A DNA stretch of 64,000 bases. It comes from Chryseobacterium taeanense (GTDB taxonomy: Bacteria > Bacteroidota > Bacteroidia > Flavobacteriales > Weeksellaceae). This document shows positions 34,679-43,950 of this stretch, one piece after another; position 1 is the first letter of the stretch, and each line of letters begins with the position of its first letter. The DNA lies in NCBI RefSeq assembly GCF_900099685.1, contig NZ_FNDW01000004.1:62001-126000 (forward strand). Direction: 5' to 3'. The translations under genes were made by a program, and so were the position numbers. The notes under the pieces were generated by a model. That model made no database searches. It saw nothing but the letters and a program-made list of their open reading frames with translations, and was not told the origin of the DNA.

Positions 34679-35719
34679 TTAAACTGTTATCGTTCTAATT
34701 TTATAAAATTCAATAATGTTGTCTCTGAATTTTTCGCTTCTAATAGGCTTATTATGGCTTGGAATTAATGGCGCTTTTGTACCGTTTTCAAGCTTTAAAT
34801 TTTCATTTTTAATGACAATAGCTTCATCCCAAAGTTCTTCATCAATAAATTGTTGTAACGTGAATCTTCCCCCTTCAATAATCACAGACTGAATCTGTTC
34901 TTTATATAAAACATTCATTAACTTCTCTAGGAAATTATCTTTATCGATTTTAATGAAGTGAATATGATCCTGGATTTCTTCTTTTATGGAATTAATAACA
35001 ATAGTTTTCGCTTCATTATTATAAATGTTGAAATCCCGGGGGACTTTAAGGTCAAAATCAATTAAGATTCTTACAGGATTTGTTCCTTCTATATTTCTCA
35101 CGGTAAGACTTGGATTGTCGTTTAAAGCAGTTTGTGTTCCTATAAGAATGGCGTGTTCATCAGCTCTAAGTTGATGAACAAACTGATTTACCAAAGAGTT
35201 TGAAATTGAAAAAGGTTTAAAATCCTTGTCTAAAAACCCATCTCCGGATTCAGCCCATTTCAGGATAATATAAGGTCTTTTTTTCTCGTGATAAGTAAAA
35301 AATCTTTTATTTAAATTCAGGCATTCTTTTTCTAAAACTCCAGAAACAACCTCGATTCCTGCGTCCTGAATGATTTTTTTTCCTTTTCCGTTTACTTTAT
35401 CGTGAGAATCCATTGCGCCGATTACGACTTTTCTGAACCCCAATTCTTTAATTTTTAAAGCACAGGGTGGTGTCTTTCCGTAATGGGCACAAGGTTCCAG
35501 TGAAACATAAATGGTTGATTCAGAAATCAGAGATTTGTCCTTCACTGAATTGATGGCATTGATTTCAGCATGATTTTCACCGGCTTTATGATGATATCCT
35601 TCCCCGATAATTTTGTCATTATGCACAATAACACTTCCTACCAATGGGTTGGGATAAGTTTTGCCAACGGCTTTTTCGGCAAGTTCAATACATCTTTTAA
35701 TATAAAATTCGTCCTGCAT
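34679..35719 (-). CDS. ribD: Bifunctional riboflavin deaminase/reductase RibD
   Basis: 346 residues from ATG 35719 (a TTG eight codons upstream is unlikely and lies in a terminator). N-terminal cytidine-deaminase-like zinc domain: HAEINAINSV and EPCAHYGKTPPC. C-terminal reductase domain with the NADPH motif VIIEGGRFTLQQFID and DNPSLTVR. It converts the GTP cyclohydrolase II product to the ribitylaminopyrimidine of riboflavin synthesis. Deaminase motifs are intact. Neighbours are unrelated, so it is a single-gene rib locus. Confidence 0.95.
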   Translation of the reverse strand: MQDEFYIKRCIELAEKAVGKTYPNPLVGSVIVHNDKIIGEGYHHKAGENHAEINAINSVKDKSLISESTIYVSLEPCAHYGKTPPCALKIKELGFRKVVIGAMDSHDKVNGKGKKIIQDAGIEVVSGVLEKECLNLNKRFFTYHEKKRPYIILKWAESGDGFLDKDFKPFSISNSLVNQFVHQLRADEHAILIGTQTALNDNPSLTVRNIEGTNPVRILIDFDLKVPRDFNIYNNEAKTIVINSIKEEIQDHIHFIKIDKDNFLEKLMNVLYKEQIQSVIIEGGRFTLQQFIDEELWDEAIVIKNENLKLENGTKAPLIPSHNKPIRSEKFRDNIIEFYKIRTITV

Positions 35720-35727
35720 ATTGAATG

Positions 35728-35764
35728 AAAAAAGCGAAGACAAATTACTTTGCTCCGCTTTTTT
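35728..35764 (-). terminator. Terminator of the DUF349 gene
   Basis: Long stem AAAAAAGCG ... CGCTTTTTT with an inner CAAA/TTTG stem. On the minus strand it ends in a T-run and sits just before the ribD start, separating the two genes. Confidence 0.75.
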
Positions 35765-35779
35765 AGGTTTTAAATTATA

Positions 35780-37585
35780 CTATTCTCCAGCAATAATGCT
35801 GTGGAGATTTTGTTTTAATGTTTCCAGTTGAGCTTTTTTCCCGTCAATCGATTCAAAAGTTTCTTTTAATAAAGGGTTTTCTTTAGAAGGGTTTTTAAAG
35901 AATGAGAGATTATTTTCAAGCTTCACGATTTCAGCCTCAAGTTCAGAAATCTGGTTTTTCATTTTTCGGGCTTTATCCGTTAGTTGGTTTTCAGATAATC
36001 CTTCTTCTTTCAGTTCCAGTTCGTTGATTTTATTGAGCTTCAGCTTTTCTCTCAGCGTTTTGTTAAATTCCGTATTAATCGAAATTTTCTCTCTCGGTAC
36101 TTTACCGATGTTGTTCCATGCTGTTTTAATGGCTTCTATTCTTTCAATGCTTCCTTCCTCGTTACTCACCGTTTTCAATTCTTCAAGAATAGCCTTTTTC
36201 TGCTTGTAATTATCTTTCCAGTTGTCATTAGAAACATTACTTTTTTCACGATAATTATTAAAAAAAGCATTACAAGCATCACGGAATTCATCCCAGATTT
36301 TATTCGTCATGCTTTTGGGAACATGTCCAATTTTTTTCCAGTCTTCCTGAAGTTTCTTAAATAGCGGAACCGCAATGTCCCATTCTTCATTATCCTGATT
36401 GTCTTTGGCAGTCTGAATTAATTTTAATTTCTCTTCCAGATTATTCTGCTGAGAGCCTTTTAATGATTTGTAATAAGTATTTTTAGTGGTGTTGAAAGAT
36501 CGAAGGGTTGTTTTAAAATCGTTCCAGTTCTGATTGGAAAGTTTTCGCGGAACGCTTCCCGTTTTTAAAAATTCAGAACGAAGTTCTTCAACCTTTCTGA
36601 TGGCGTTCTGCCAGTAATTGTGGTTAGGATTTTCAGACGGCTCTGAAAGTTTTTTTATTTCAGCAATAATCTGGTTTTTCTTTTCCAGATTTTCGTTTTG
36701 TTCTGCTTCAATCGCTGCCGAAAGTTCAGATTTTCTTTCGTGAATTTTGTTGGAGATTTCCTTAAATTCTTCCCATGTTTTTTCACGGAATTCTTCGGCT
36801 ACAGGCTCCGCTTCTTCCTTCCACAGCTTGTGAAGGTATTGAAGTTCGTTGAGTGCTTTCTGAATGACAGGTTCGTGTTCCAGCTGTTTCGCACGCTCAA
36901 TGATGTGCTGTCTTTTTTCAAGATTATGGCTGTATTCCTGCTCAAGAAATTCTTTATTTAAATCTAACATTTGATAAAACTGATTCAAATGATGGAAATA
37001 ATTGTTATTAAGAATTTTAAATTCAGATTTAGCAACCTGACCTGCATTAGACCAGTCTTCTTTAATTTCTCTTATCGATTTAAAAAGATTGGTTCCCGGT
37101 TCGGAATTGGTATAAAGATTTTTAAGTCTTTCAATAATATTCTGGCGATGCTCAAGGTTTTTTTTCTGTTCTTCTTCCTGCCCCTTTTGGTAAGTGTCCT
37201 GCTTTTCTCTGAAAATATTTACCAAAGCTGAAAATCTTGCCTGCAAAGGATGCTCATAGCTAAAGGTCTCAGGAGCATTTCCTGCATCTGTATATTCATG
37301 TTTTTTGTCTTCCACTTCATCATGGATATAGTGACTTGCTTTATCTTTCAGCTGGTTAAATTTTTTGAAATTTTCACCGGCATTTGGAGCGTTGATGATT
37401 TTTTCCATTTCCTTCAAAGCTTCAGCGAGAGAGATATCGACCTCTTCATGTTGTTCCTCATGTTCATTTTCGTCATGTTGGACGTTCTCTTCCTTAGGTG
37501 TGACATTTTCCGAAGTTTCTTCCTGAGGCATTGGATTAGAATTCTTATTTTCCTCGTTTTCAGAAAGGTTGTTTTCTGTAATCAT
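35780..37585 (-). CDS. DUF349 repeat protein
   Basis: 601 residues. The first ~110 are acidic, low-complexity (Glu/Asn-rich). Then four or five DUF349 units follow, each around a pattern like LFKKLQEDWKKIGHVP...NKIWDEFRDACNAFF, followed by a C-terminal coiled coil (ISELEAEIVKLENNL). Highly helical cytoplasmic protein. DUF349 members are widespread in Bacteroidota; function not established, although some are linked to cell-envelope or stress processes. Closed by its own terminator. Next to aroE. Confidence 0.85.
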   Translation of the reverse strand: MITENNLSENEENKNSNPMPQEETSENVTPKEENVQHDENEHEEQHEEVDISLAEALKEMEKIINAPNAGENFKKFNQLKDKASHYIHDEVEDKKHEYTDAGNAPETFSYEHPLQARFSALVNIFREKQDTYQKGQEEEQKKNLEHRQNIIERLKNLYTNSEPGTNLFKSIREIKEDWSNAGQVAKSEFKILNNNYFHHLNQFYQMLDLNKEFLEQEYSHNLEKRQHIIERAKQLEHEPVIQKALNELQYLHKLWKEEAEPVAEEFREKTWEEFKEISNKIHERKSELSAAIEAEQNENLEKKNQIIAEIKKLSEPSENPNHNYWQNAIRKVEELRSEFLKTGSVPRKLSNQNWNDFKTTLRSFNTTKNTYYKSLKGSQQNNLEEKLKLIQTAKDNQDNEEWDIAVPLFKKLQEDWKKIGHVPKSMTNKIWDEFRDACNAFFNNYREKSNVSNDNWKDNYKQKKAILEELKTVSNEEGSIERIEAIKTAWNNIGKVPREKISINTEFNKTLREKLKLNKINELELKEEGLSENQLTDKARKMKNQISELEAEIVKLENNLSFFKNPSKENPLLKETFESIDGKKAQLETLKQNLHSIIAGE

Positions 37586-37666
37586 AGCAAATCGTTTATT
37601 GTGAGTGGCAATTAAATATATCCTCTAAATATATAGCAAAAAAGCCAATTATAGTACTAATTTATG

Positions 37667-38404
37667 TTATTTTTTTTGAAAATTCCAAATTTCCCAAGCT
37701 TTTTCTGCTTGTTGCTCAAGCATATAATATCCGTTCACTGTTTTGGCCCCTTTTTCCGAAGCTTTAATAATGAATTGTGTGTAGCTTGGGTTATATATGA
37801 GATCGATAACCAAGTGGTCTTTCGTTATCCCGTCAAACGGAAATTCCAGACAGTCATCTATATTGGGAAAAGTGCCTACAGGTGTACATTGAATGATGAT
37901 TTTGTGTTTTTCAACAGTTTCTTTGTTAAGATTTTCGTAGTTGATTTCAGTGTTTCTTGAAACTGTCAGTGATGGAATATTGTGTTTGTCCAATACATAT
38001 TTTACAGCCTTTGCAGCTCCGCCTTTTCCTAAAATGATCGCTGAATTCTGATGATCTTTTTTATGGAGAAGCAATGTTTTTTCAAATCCGAAAGCATCTG
38101 TATTATATCCTGTTTTTTTTCCGTTTTCAATTAAAACACAATTTACGGCACCAATTTTTTCAGCTTCGTCACTCAGGTTATCCAGATAGTCGATGATTTT
38201 TTCTTTATAGGGAATCGTTACGTTGAAACCAAGAAGCCCGGGAACGGAGAAAATATCATCCACTTCATTAATCTCTGTTAAGTCATAAATGTTGTAGGAA
38301 TATCCTTTCAGCATGAGTTTCTGGAACTTATTTTCAAAGAATTTTTTAGAGAAAGAATAAGAAATATTTCTTCCGATCAGTCCTAATTTTTTATTGGAAT
38401 CCAT
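37667..38404 (-). CDS. aroE: Shikimate dehydrogenase
   Basis: 245 residues from ATG 38404; a further upstream in-frame start adds residues inside the terminator region. Substrate loop LGLIGRNISYSFSKKFF, catalytic Lys in GFNVTIPYKEKI, and NADP-binding ILGKGGAAKAVKYVL. It reduces 3-dehydroshikimate to shikimate in chorismate synthesis. YNTDAFGFEKTL contains the conserved NTD. Confidence 0.94.
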   Translation of the reverse strand: MDSNKKLGLIGRNISYSFSKKFFENKFQKLMLKGYSYNIYDLTEINEVDDIFSVPGLLGFNVTIPYKEKIIDYLDNLSDEAEKIGAVNCVLIENGKKTGYNTDAFGFEKTLLLHKKDHQNSAIILGKGGAAKAVKYVLDKHNIPSLTVSRNTEINYENLNKETVEKHKIIIQCTPVGTFPNIDDCLEFPFDGITKDHLVIDLIYNPSYTQFIIKASEKGAKTVNGYYMLEQQAEKAWEIWNFQKK

Positions 38405-38421
38405 ACTATAAAAATAAAAAA

Positions 38422-38445
38422 AAAGACCGGACAAAACCGGTCTTT
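38422..38445 (-). terminator. Terminator after the endonuclease I gene
   Basis: Stem AAAGACCGG / CCGGTCTTT with a 6-base loop; on the minus strand it continues into a run of nine T. Confidence 0.9.
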
Positions 38446-38467
38446 GTTATAAAATATTTTTCAAGTC

Positions 38468-40264
38468 TTAGTCTACGATGAATTTAGCAGAAAAAGAGTC
38501 TGTTGCAAGAATGTAATTCCCTTTTGATAATCCTTTAAGGTTTATTTTATTTGAATTTCTGAAAGGATTTTCTATTGTTTCAATCAACTTTCCGGAAAGA
38601 TCAAAAATCTGTGCTTTTGAGATTTTGTTAAGGTTTTCGCCTCTTACAAAAAGCTCATTGTTTTTTACAGGATTCGGGTAAATAGAGAAGTTTGTATTAT
38701 TTTTTGATGTTTCTGTTGTTCCCAATGTGCTGTAACACGTCCAGCTCAGGTCGTCAATAGCAACTCTATTCCCGGAAACAGGATTTGTAATTTTGATAGT
38801 CACGTTTCCGGCTACATTAATATTGTTAATCGTAAATGTTCCGACAGTTGAGCTGTAAGGAATTGTTCCTACCTGAGTTCCATTGATTTCAACGTTTAAT
38901 GAGTTTGCGGATCCCGAAAATTTTAATTGTGTGGTCACCGTTAAGCTCTGAATTCCTCCCGCTGCTGCACTTGTATTGGTAAGATATCCGTTTTGAATGG
39001 TGATGGCTTTACCATTGATCGTCTGATCTGTTCTTGCATCTGTTGCCGTCCAGGAAATATTATTACTCGTCCAGGTTCTGGTAGTATAATTTGTAGCAGA
39101 TGCAGGAATACCCGAAAAATCTTCTGTTCCACAGCTTCCTCCAGGCTGGCCTCCGGCAAGAGTTGTTCCGGATGCTGTATTACTGGCTGTAGACGAATTC
39201 CCTGCAGCATCTTTGGCAATGATATAGAAATTGTAAGTTGTAGAAGGGTTCAATCCGGAAGCAGTGGCCGTCGTACTTGTAACGGTTGTGTATAAATTTC
39301 CGTCCTTATAAATTTCATATCCGGTCACTCCAATATTATCAGTAGAGGCCGTCCAGCTTAAAGAAATTGAATTTGCAGTAGGGTTGTTGGTAGCTAAGTT
39401 CGTAGGAGCTGTGGGTGCCTGAGTGTCAACAACAGGAGTTCCCCATATCTGATTAACATATTCAGGATGATCGATGTACGGATTTCTATTCCCTTGATAG
39501 GCGTATGAAGCATTATTTCTGGCGATTTCTGTCTGTGAAACAGGATCTGCAGCGTGCCATGCCAATAACTGATTGAGTTCCCAAGTCTGCAAGCCTGGAA
39601 ATGCAGAGCCTCCTAATATATTTCCGGTTTCGAAGCCTGAAAGCTGAGATTCATATCTTGTTACAAAATATAAAATCATTCTTGCCACATCACCTTTAAA
39701 AGCATTCACCGGTTCAAAAACAATTCCTGAATATCCCGGTGAAACAGAATTTCCTAATTTTGAGCCATTCAGAGACGTGTAAGTTGCATTTCCCACTACT
39801 CCGAACGGGTAGTTTGATCTCATTCCATTTACCTTTCCGTCGGTAGGCCTGATAAAATTAATATCAGAAACCATCGGAGAAGCACTGTTGAATAAACTTT
39901 GCGGAACAATGTGTTCTCTGTTGTAGCAACTGCCTTCTGCGTTATAGCTTCCGCATTGATTGACGCTGTAATTGTAGGTGTAAGGATCTGTTCCGGTTGG
40001 GTTTTCAGAATATATGTCTAATATGGTTCCGTCATTTTCAAGGCCGGGAATTCCTGATATATTATCACGATCTGTTGTCTGGTAGCCTGTCCATAATCCA
40101 CCGTAACCATGATCGACATGTCCGTTTGTAATGATTTGTTTAAGCTTTGTTTTCAATGCAGCGCCGGAAAGACCGGCAGTTCCGTCATAATATCCGGTAG
40201 GAATCTGAGCGAATACACTGGTAAATGCAAAACTCATCAATAAAGAGAATAAAGTACGTTTCAT
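38468..40264 (-). CDS. Secreted endonuclease I with fibronectin III and T9SS sorting domain
   Basis: 598 residues. Signal peptide (MKRTLFSLLMSFAFTSVFA). Residues about 25-290 are an endonuclease I (EndA/NucM) domain with CYNREHIVPQSLF (catalytic His) and DINFIRPTDGKVNGMRSN. A fibronectin type III domain (about 300-390, APTAPTNLATNNPTANSISLSWTAS), a jelly-roll-like region and a C-terminal type IX secretion sorting domain follow (IYPNPVKNNELFV ... GLSKGNYIL). Secreted DNA/RNA-degrading enzyme, likely for nutrient scavenging or biofilm turnover. Single-gene unit with its own terminator. Confidence 0.93.
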   Translation of the reverse strand: MKRTLFSLLMSFAFTSVFAQIPTGYYDGTAGLSGAALKTKLKQIITNGHVDHGYGGLWTGYQTTDRDNISGIPGLENDGTILDIYSENPTGTDPYTYNYSVNQCGSYNAEGSCYNREHIVPQSLFNSASPMVSDINFIRPTDGKVNGMRSNYPFGVVGNATYTSLNGSKLGNSVSPGYSGIVFEPVNAFKGDVARMILYFVTRYESQLSGFETGNILGGSAFPGLQTWELNQLLAWHAADPVSQTEIARNNASYAYQGNRNPYIDHPEYVNQIWGTPVVDTQAPTAPTNLATNNPTANSISLSWTASTDNIGVTGYEIYKDGNLYTTVTSTTATASGLNPSTTYNFYIIAKDAAGNSSTASNTASGTTLAGGQPGGSCGTEDFSGIPASATNYTTRTWTSNNISWTATDARTDQTINGKAITIQNGYLTNTSAAAGGIQSLTVTTQLKFSGSANSLNVEINGTQVGTIPYSSTVGTFTINNINVAGNVTIKITNPVSGNRVAIDDLSWTCYSTLGTTETSKNNTNFSIYPNPVKNNELFVRGENLNKISKAQIFDLSGKLIETIENPFRNSNKINLKGLSKGNYILATDSFSAKFIVD

Positions 40265-40312
40265 TTTTAAAAATTGGGGCGTAAAGGTACGAAAAAATGA
40301 ATATTTAATATA

Positions 40313-41518
40313 TTAATTTTTAGTAATATAATCTTTACCTATTTTAGAAAACACCCATGAAATGCCAAATCCGAAGAGTCCTGCGGTAAGGGAAACAATT
40401 AAATAATTTTTACCGACAATTTTTATAGGGAAAGGTAGCGTTTCATTTGCTTTGAAGAATTCGGTATATTGCTGGAAATAGCAAAGCGCAGTTCCTAATA
40501 TAAGCCCGGAAATGATTCCTAATACAACGATAAGGATTCCGGTATAAAAATAGATCTGCCGCAGATGGCTTAAAGGAAGGCCCAGAGAAACCAGAGATTT
40601 AGCCTGTTGTTTTTTATCCAGTTGTAAAATGATAATGGCTCCCGCAAGATTAAAGGTAGTTATGAATATTACCAATGCAAAAATGAGATAAATGAACAGT
40701 TTTTCTGTATTAATCATTTTCCAGAACGCCGCATTTTCTTCTTCCTTGGTTTTAATTTCGATGTTTTTTCCGAGAGCAGAGAGAAGCTGCTGTTTTACAG
40801 TATTGGTATTGTCAGGGTTTTTAAGCTTAACTACAATCTGATAAGCAGAGTGTTTTGGGAGATCTAATAATTCTTCGGCCAGCTCAATAGGAGAAATAAT
40901 GTAATTATCGAGCTGATCTTTTCCGGAGAAAATTCCCGTTACAAGAATATCTTTTTTATTGTAAATATCTTCTTCTCTATTGATAATTCCGGTTCCTGGT
41001 TTAGGCATAAAAACCGTTGCATATCCCGAGCTGGGTGATACCGGAATGGAAAGCCTGTTATCGAGGGAGTTTTCCATTAAAACCTCATTGGAATATTTAA
41101 AAGTAGGATAAGATCCGTAGAAAATATCTTTATCAATAGGGTTTACCTTGGTGTATGCAGAATCAACACCTCTCAGATAAGCAATATCGCCTTTTCCGTT
41201 GTAGTTGATATATACCTTTTCTTCAATTACTCTGGAAAAATGACTGATTTCCTTATTGTTTTTAAGTACTGAATTAATTTTATCGAAATCCTTCAATGTT
41301 TTTCCGTTAGTGCTTTTGATCGTAAGATCTGCATGGAGATTAGAAATCAGCTCCTGGTTAAGGTCTTCCAGCCCTGAGAAAACAGAAATAATCACAAACA
41401 TTGCGGTAACAGCAACTGTCATGGCACCTACGGCCAGCCATGTAATAAATGTAACGGCAGTACTTCCTTTTTTAGATAAAAGGTACCTGGAAGCTATATA
41501 AAATGCAATGTTTTTCAA
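40313..41518 (-). CDS. FtsX-type ABC transporter permease (LolC/LolE-like)
   Basis: 401 residues. One N-terminal helix (about 22-50), a long periplasmic domain, and three C-terminal helices (FALVIFITTFNLAGAIIILQL, FYTGILIVVLGIISGLILGTALC, YLIVSLTAGLFGFGIS), the MacB/LolCE topology. Such permeases work with an ABC ATPase in lipoprotein release or envelope maintenance; no ATPase gene is adjacent, so LolC/E assignment is tentative. Starts 3 bases after rbfA and is probably co-transcribed with it. Confidence 0.85.
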   Translation of the reverse strand: MKNIAFYIASRYLLSKKGSTAVTFITWLAVGAMTVAVTAMFVIISVFSGLEDLNQELISNLHADLTIKSTNGKTLKDFDKINSVLKNNKEISHFSRVIEEKVYINYNGKGDIAYLRGVDSAYTKVNPIDKDIFYGSYPTFKYSNEVLMENSLDNRLSIPVSPSSGYATVFMPKPGTGIINREEDIYNKKDILVTGIFSGKDQLDNYIISPIELAEELLDLPKHSAYQIVVKLKNPDNTNTVKQQLLSALGKNIEIKTKEEENAAFWKMINTEKLFIYLIFALVIFITTFNLAGAIIILQLDKKQQAKSLVSLGLPLSHLRQIYFYTGILIVVLGIISGLILGTALCYFQQYTEFFKANETLPFPIKIVGKNYLIVSLTAGLFGFGISWVFSKIGKDYITKN

Positions 41519-41521
41519 GTT

Positions 41522-41881
41522 TTACAGAATAGGATTGTCGCCTTCACCTCTTAATTCCCGGTCTAATCTTTCTACATCATCAAGGGCGGTGTCCAGATAA
41601 AAATTCAAATTAGGGATCACACGTACTTGTTTTGCCATTTTCTGACCGATAAAGTTTCTGTATTGAGCTTTATTTTCTTCAATTTCTTTCATCACGGCAG
41701 AACGAAATTCCTGAGGGAAAATACTTAAATAAATTTTGGCAATACCAAGGTCTGCAGTCACCTTTACATCGGAAACCGATACCAAAATACTTTGTCTGCT
41801 TTCTGCAGCTTGCTTGCGGAAAAGCTCTGCGAAGTCTTCCTGTATAATCTGTGCTACTTTTCGTTGTCTGTTACTTTCCAT
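41522..41881 (-). CDS. rbfA: Ribosome-binding factor A
   Basis: 119 residues. KH-like fold. Visible family features: N-terminal RQRKVAQIIQEDFAELF, the middle VSVSDVKVTADLGIAKIYLSIF and the end VIPNLNFYLDTALDDVERLDREL. Acts in late maturation of the 30S subunit (16S 5' end). Followed 3 bases later by the permease gene. Confidence 0.93.
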   Translation of the reverse strand: MESNRQRKVAQIIQEDFAELFRKQAAESRQSILVSVSDVKVTADLGIAKIYLSIFPQEFRSAVMKEIEENKAQYRNFIGQKMAKQVRVIPNLNFYLDTALDDVERLDRELRGEGDNPIL

Positions 41882-41889
41882 AAGTTGTG

Positions 41890-41897
41890 CAAATTTA
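41890..41897 (-). promoter_or_regulatory. Promoter -7 element for rbfA
   Basis: On the minus strand TAAATTTG (TAnnTTTG) lies about 8 bases before the rbfA start codon, so a transcript would be nearly leaderless. No clear -33. Confidence 0.4.
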
Positions 41898-41967
41898 GTA
41901 CTTTTGTTTGAATTGATCCTTTGAAAATTTGAAGCTTTATCAAATTTACAATTTAATTATAAAATTT

Positions 41968-42366
41968 ATGAAATTAGAACATATAGGTATTGCGGTAAAA
42001 TCTTTGGGAGTTTCCGATGAGCTTTTTACGAAACTTTTAGGTAAAGAATCGTATAAAAAAGAAGCTGTGGAAAGAGAAGGGGTCGTTACTTCATTTTATA
42101 CAGCAGGAGAAAGTAAAATTGAGCTTTTGGAAGCGAGTAAAGAAGAAAGTCCGATATCAAAATTTATAGATAAGAAAGGCGAAGGCATTCATCATTTAGC
42201 CTTTGGGGTTGAAAATATACTGGCAGAGATCGACAGATTAAAAAAAGAAGGTTTTTATTTTATTTCTGAAGAACCAAAAGAAGGTGCTGATAATAAATTG
42301 GTTGTCTTTCTTCATCCTAAATGTACCAATGGTGTCTTGGTAGAACTTTGTCAAGAAAAGCAATAA
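41968..42366 (+). CDS. mce: Methylmalonyl-CoA epimerase
   Basis: 132 residues from ATG 41968 (an earlier in-frame start adds a non-conserved segment). Glyoxalase/vicinal-oxygen-chelate fold: MKLEHIGIAVKSL (first metal His), IELLEAS, GEGIHHLAFGVENI (second His) and GVLVELCQ (metal Glu), matching methylmalonyl-CoA/ethylmalonyl-CoA epimerase. Interconverts (2S)- and (2R)-methylmalonyl-CoA in propionate metabolism. Upstream of the tRNA. Confidence 0.92.
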   Translation: MKLEHIGIAVKSLGVSDELFTKLLGKESYKKEAVEREGVVTSFYTAGESKIELLEASKEESPISKFIDKKGEGIHHLAFGVENILAEIDRLKKEGFYFISEEPKEGADNKLVVFLHPKCTNGVLVELCQEKQ

Positions 42367-42371
42367 AAAAT

Positions 42372-42401
42372 TTTGTAGTGCCAGAATTTTTCCTATTTTT
42401 G
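42372..42401 (+). promoter_or_regulatory. Promoter of the CAT-anticodon tRNA
   Basis: TTTG (42372-42375), 18 bases, then TATTTTTG (42394-42401): both elements of the Bacteroidota -33/-7 promoter with near-ideal spacing, 26 bases before the mature tRNA start. Confidence 0.7.
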
Positions 42402-42427
42402 CAATCACAAAATTCAACCAATTTTGC

Positions 42428-42501
42428 GGTCCTATAGCTCAGTTGGTTAGAGCACCTGACTCATAATCAGGTGGTCCCTGGTTCGAGCCCAGGTGGGACC
42501 A
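42428..42501 (+). tRNA. tRNA with CAT anticodon (Met, or Ile2)
   Basis: A complete cloverleaf: 7-bp acceptor stem (GGTCCTA / TGGGACC, one T-G pair), D-loop AGTTGGTTAGA, anticodon arm CCTGA-CTCATAA-TCAGG with CAT at 42462-42464, T-arm CCTGG-TTCGAGC-CCAGG and discriminator A. CCA is not encoded. Elongator methionine tRNA is most likely; a tRNA-Ile with modified C34 cannot be excluded from the sequence. The 3' end is the attachment site of the island. Confidence 0.95.
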
Positions 42502-42523
42502 CTTTTTAAATCAAGCACTTACA
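42482..42523 (+). repeat. Left attachment repeat (attL) in the tRNA 3' end
   Basis: 42 bp starting in the T-loop (TTCGAGCCCAGGTGGGACC...) and extending past the tRNA into the 5' half of its terminator. 41 of 42 bases match 61306-61347. Confidence 0.9.
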
Positions 42524-42541
42524 ATCTGTAGGTGCTTTTTT
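42514..42541 (+). terminator. tRNA terminator, left copy
   Basis: Stem AGCACTTACA / TGTAGGTGCT (one T-G pair) with a 3-base loop, then seven T. Its left arm belongs to the attachment repeat and the right arm to the island. Confidence 0.85.
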
Positions 42542-42647
42542 GTTACTAAGGCTGTTTTTCAATAGTTTACTATACTGTTGGGTTTTTAAATACTCAACAT
42601 TTTATCAATTTTCAAATTAATTTGATTGTCTAAAAGGCATTCTATTA

Positions 42648-42678
42648 GGTGTACCATTTTTCTATTTTGGTGTACCAT
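42648..42678 (+). repeat. Two direct copies of GGTGTACCAT, 21 bp apart
   Basis: Identical 10-mers at 42648-42657 and 42669-42678 between the attachment repeat and the integrase start. A 21-bp period equals two helical turns, as expected for a protein bound twice on one DNA face (integrase arm sites, an excisionase or a regulator). Confidence 0.5.
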
Positions 42679-42696
42679 ATTCTAAATTATAAATCA

Positions 42697-43920
42697 ATGA
42701 ATAACAATAAATTATCAATACTTTTTCTTTTGCAAAAAGTTAAAATAAATCAACAAGGAAAATGCCCTATAAGATGTAGGATTACATTCCAACAAGATAG
42801 GAAAGAGTTTTCTTTAGGGTTATTCATAAGCCCTAATTATTGGAATAACAAACAGCAGAAAGCTAAGCCACCTAATGAAGAGAATACTTTTATCAATTCT
42901 CAATTAAGCCTGATTAAGAACGAAATTAATCAGGCTTTTTTATTTTTACAGGTTAATGAAGAAGAGTTTGATGTGGAAGATATTTTCTTGCAGTACAAAG
43001 GAGATGCTCCTAAAAGGAATAAAACTATATTACAGCTCTTTCAAGAACATAATGATAGAATTGAAAAGCTGATTGATAAGGAATATTCTATAGCAACCTT
43101 ATGGAAGTTTAAACAAGCAAGACAACTATTAAAAGACTTTATTAAGTACTCTTTTAATAAGGGAGACTATCATTTTAAAGATTTGGATTTAAAATTTATT
43201 CAAGATTATGAATTCTTCCTAAAGGCAGAGAGGTCTTTAGCTCTTGCAACTACTAACAAGATGATACAGAGGTTCAGAAAGATAGTCAAGCTTGCTATAT
43301 CTCAAGATATTATAAATAAAGAACCATTTATTAGCTACAAAGTAAAGCATGTCAAAAAAGAGATAGTTTATTTAACTACAGAAGAATTGAGTAAACTTGA
43401 GAAGTACAAGTTTAAAGCAGAGAGATTACAAATAGTAGCAGATATGTTTGTATTATGTTGCTATACTGGATTAGCTTATAATGAGATGACTAATCTGGAA
43501 AAATCTCATATTGTAATTGGTTTTGATGGTAATGAATGGATTAATATGAAGAGAGCTAAAACTCAACAAATCTTGTCAATTCCTTTGCTTAATAAAAGTA
43601 AGATGATTATTGAGAAATATAATAATGCAGATGAGATAAAAGTATTACCAAGTTTAAGTAATCAAAAGTTCAATGTCTACTTGAAAGAAATAGCTGATAT
43701 AGTTGGAATAGATAAAAGACTTACTCATCATCTTGCAAGGAGAACTTTCGCCACTACTGTATTACTTTATAATGATGTGCCAATGGAAATTGTAAGTGAG
43801 CTTTTAGGTCATTCTAAAATTTCCATTACTCAGGAATCGTATGCTAAGATTGTAAATAAGAAAGTGAGTGAGCAGATGGGTAGGTTAAATTCCAAATTAA
43901 ATAAAATGGGCTACTCCTAA
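42697..43920 (+). CDS. int: Tyrosine recombinase (island integrase)
   Basis: 407 residues from ATG 42697; the upstream in-frame GTG at 42649 falls inside one GGTGTACCAT repeat. Arm-type DNA-binding region (about 1-85, KCPIRCRITFQQDRKEFSLGLFISPNYW), SAM-like core-binding domain (about 95-200) and C-terminal catalytic domain. Catalytic residues seen: HHLARRTFAT (His/Arg) and LLGHSKISITQESYAKI (His and Tyr nucleophile). The first Arg box reads TGLAYNEM, a variant common in Bacteroidota integrases. Integrates into the CAT tRNA gene. No excisionase recognised. Confidence 0.95.
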   Translation: MNNNKLSILFLLQKVKINQQGKCPIRCRITFQQDRKEFSLGLFISPNYWNNKQQKAKPPNEENTFINSQLSLIKNEINQAFLFLQVNEEEFDVEDIFLQYKGDAPKRNKTILQLFQEHNDRIEKLIDKEYSIATLWKFKQARQLLKDFIKYSFNKGDYHFKDLDLKFIQDYEFFLKAERSLALATTNKMIQRFRKIVKLAISQDIINKEPFISYKVKHVKKEIVYLTTEELSKLEKYKFKAERLQIVADMFVLCCYTGLAYNEMTNLEKSHIVIGFDGNEWINMKRAKTQQILSIPLLNKSKMIIEKYNNADEIKVLPSLSNQKFNVYLKEIADIVGIDKRLTHHLARRTFATTVLLYNDVPMEIVSELLGHSKISITQESYAKIVNKKVSEQMGRLNSKLNKMGYS

Positions 43921-43930
43921 AAGTAGCCCA
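43907..43930. terminator. Terminator between integrase and polymerase genes
   Basis: Stem TGGGCTACT / AGTAGCCCA with a 6-base loop, containing the integrase stop codon in the loop. On the minus strand it is followed by TTTTATTT, so it mainly stops the convergent polymerase gene. Confidence 0.75.
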
Positions 43931-43950
43931 CAAAAGAAGTTCAGTAATAA

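Noticed and set aside
42601..42700. CRISPR-like repeats before the integrase
   Set aside because: Only two short copies with one spacer; no array and no cas genes anywhere in the window.
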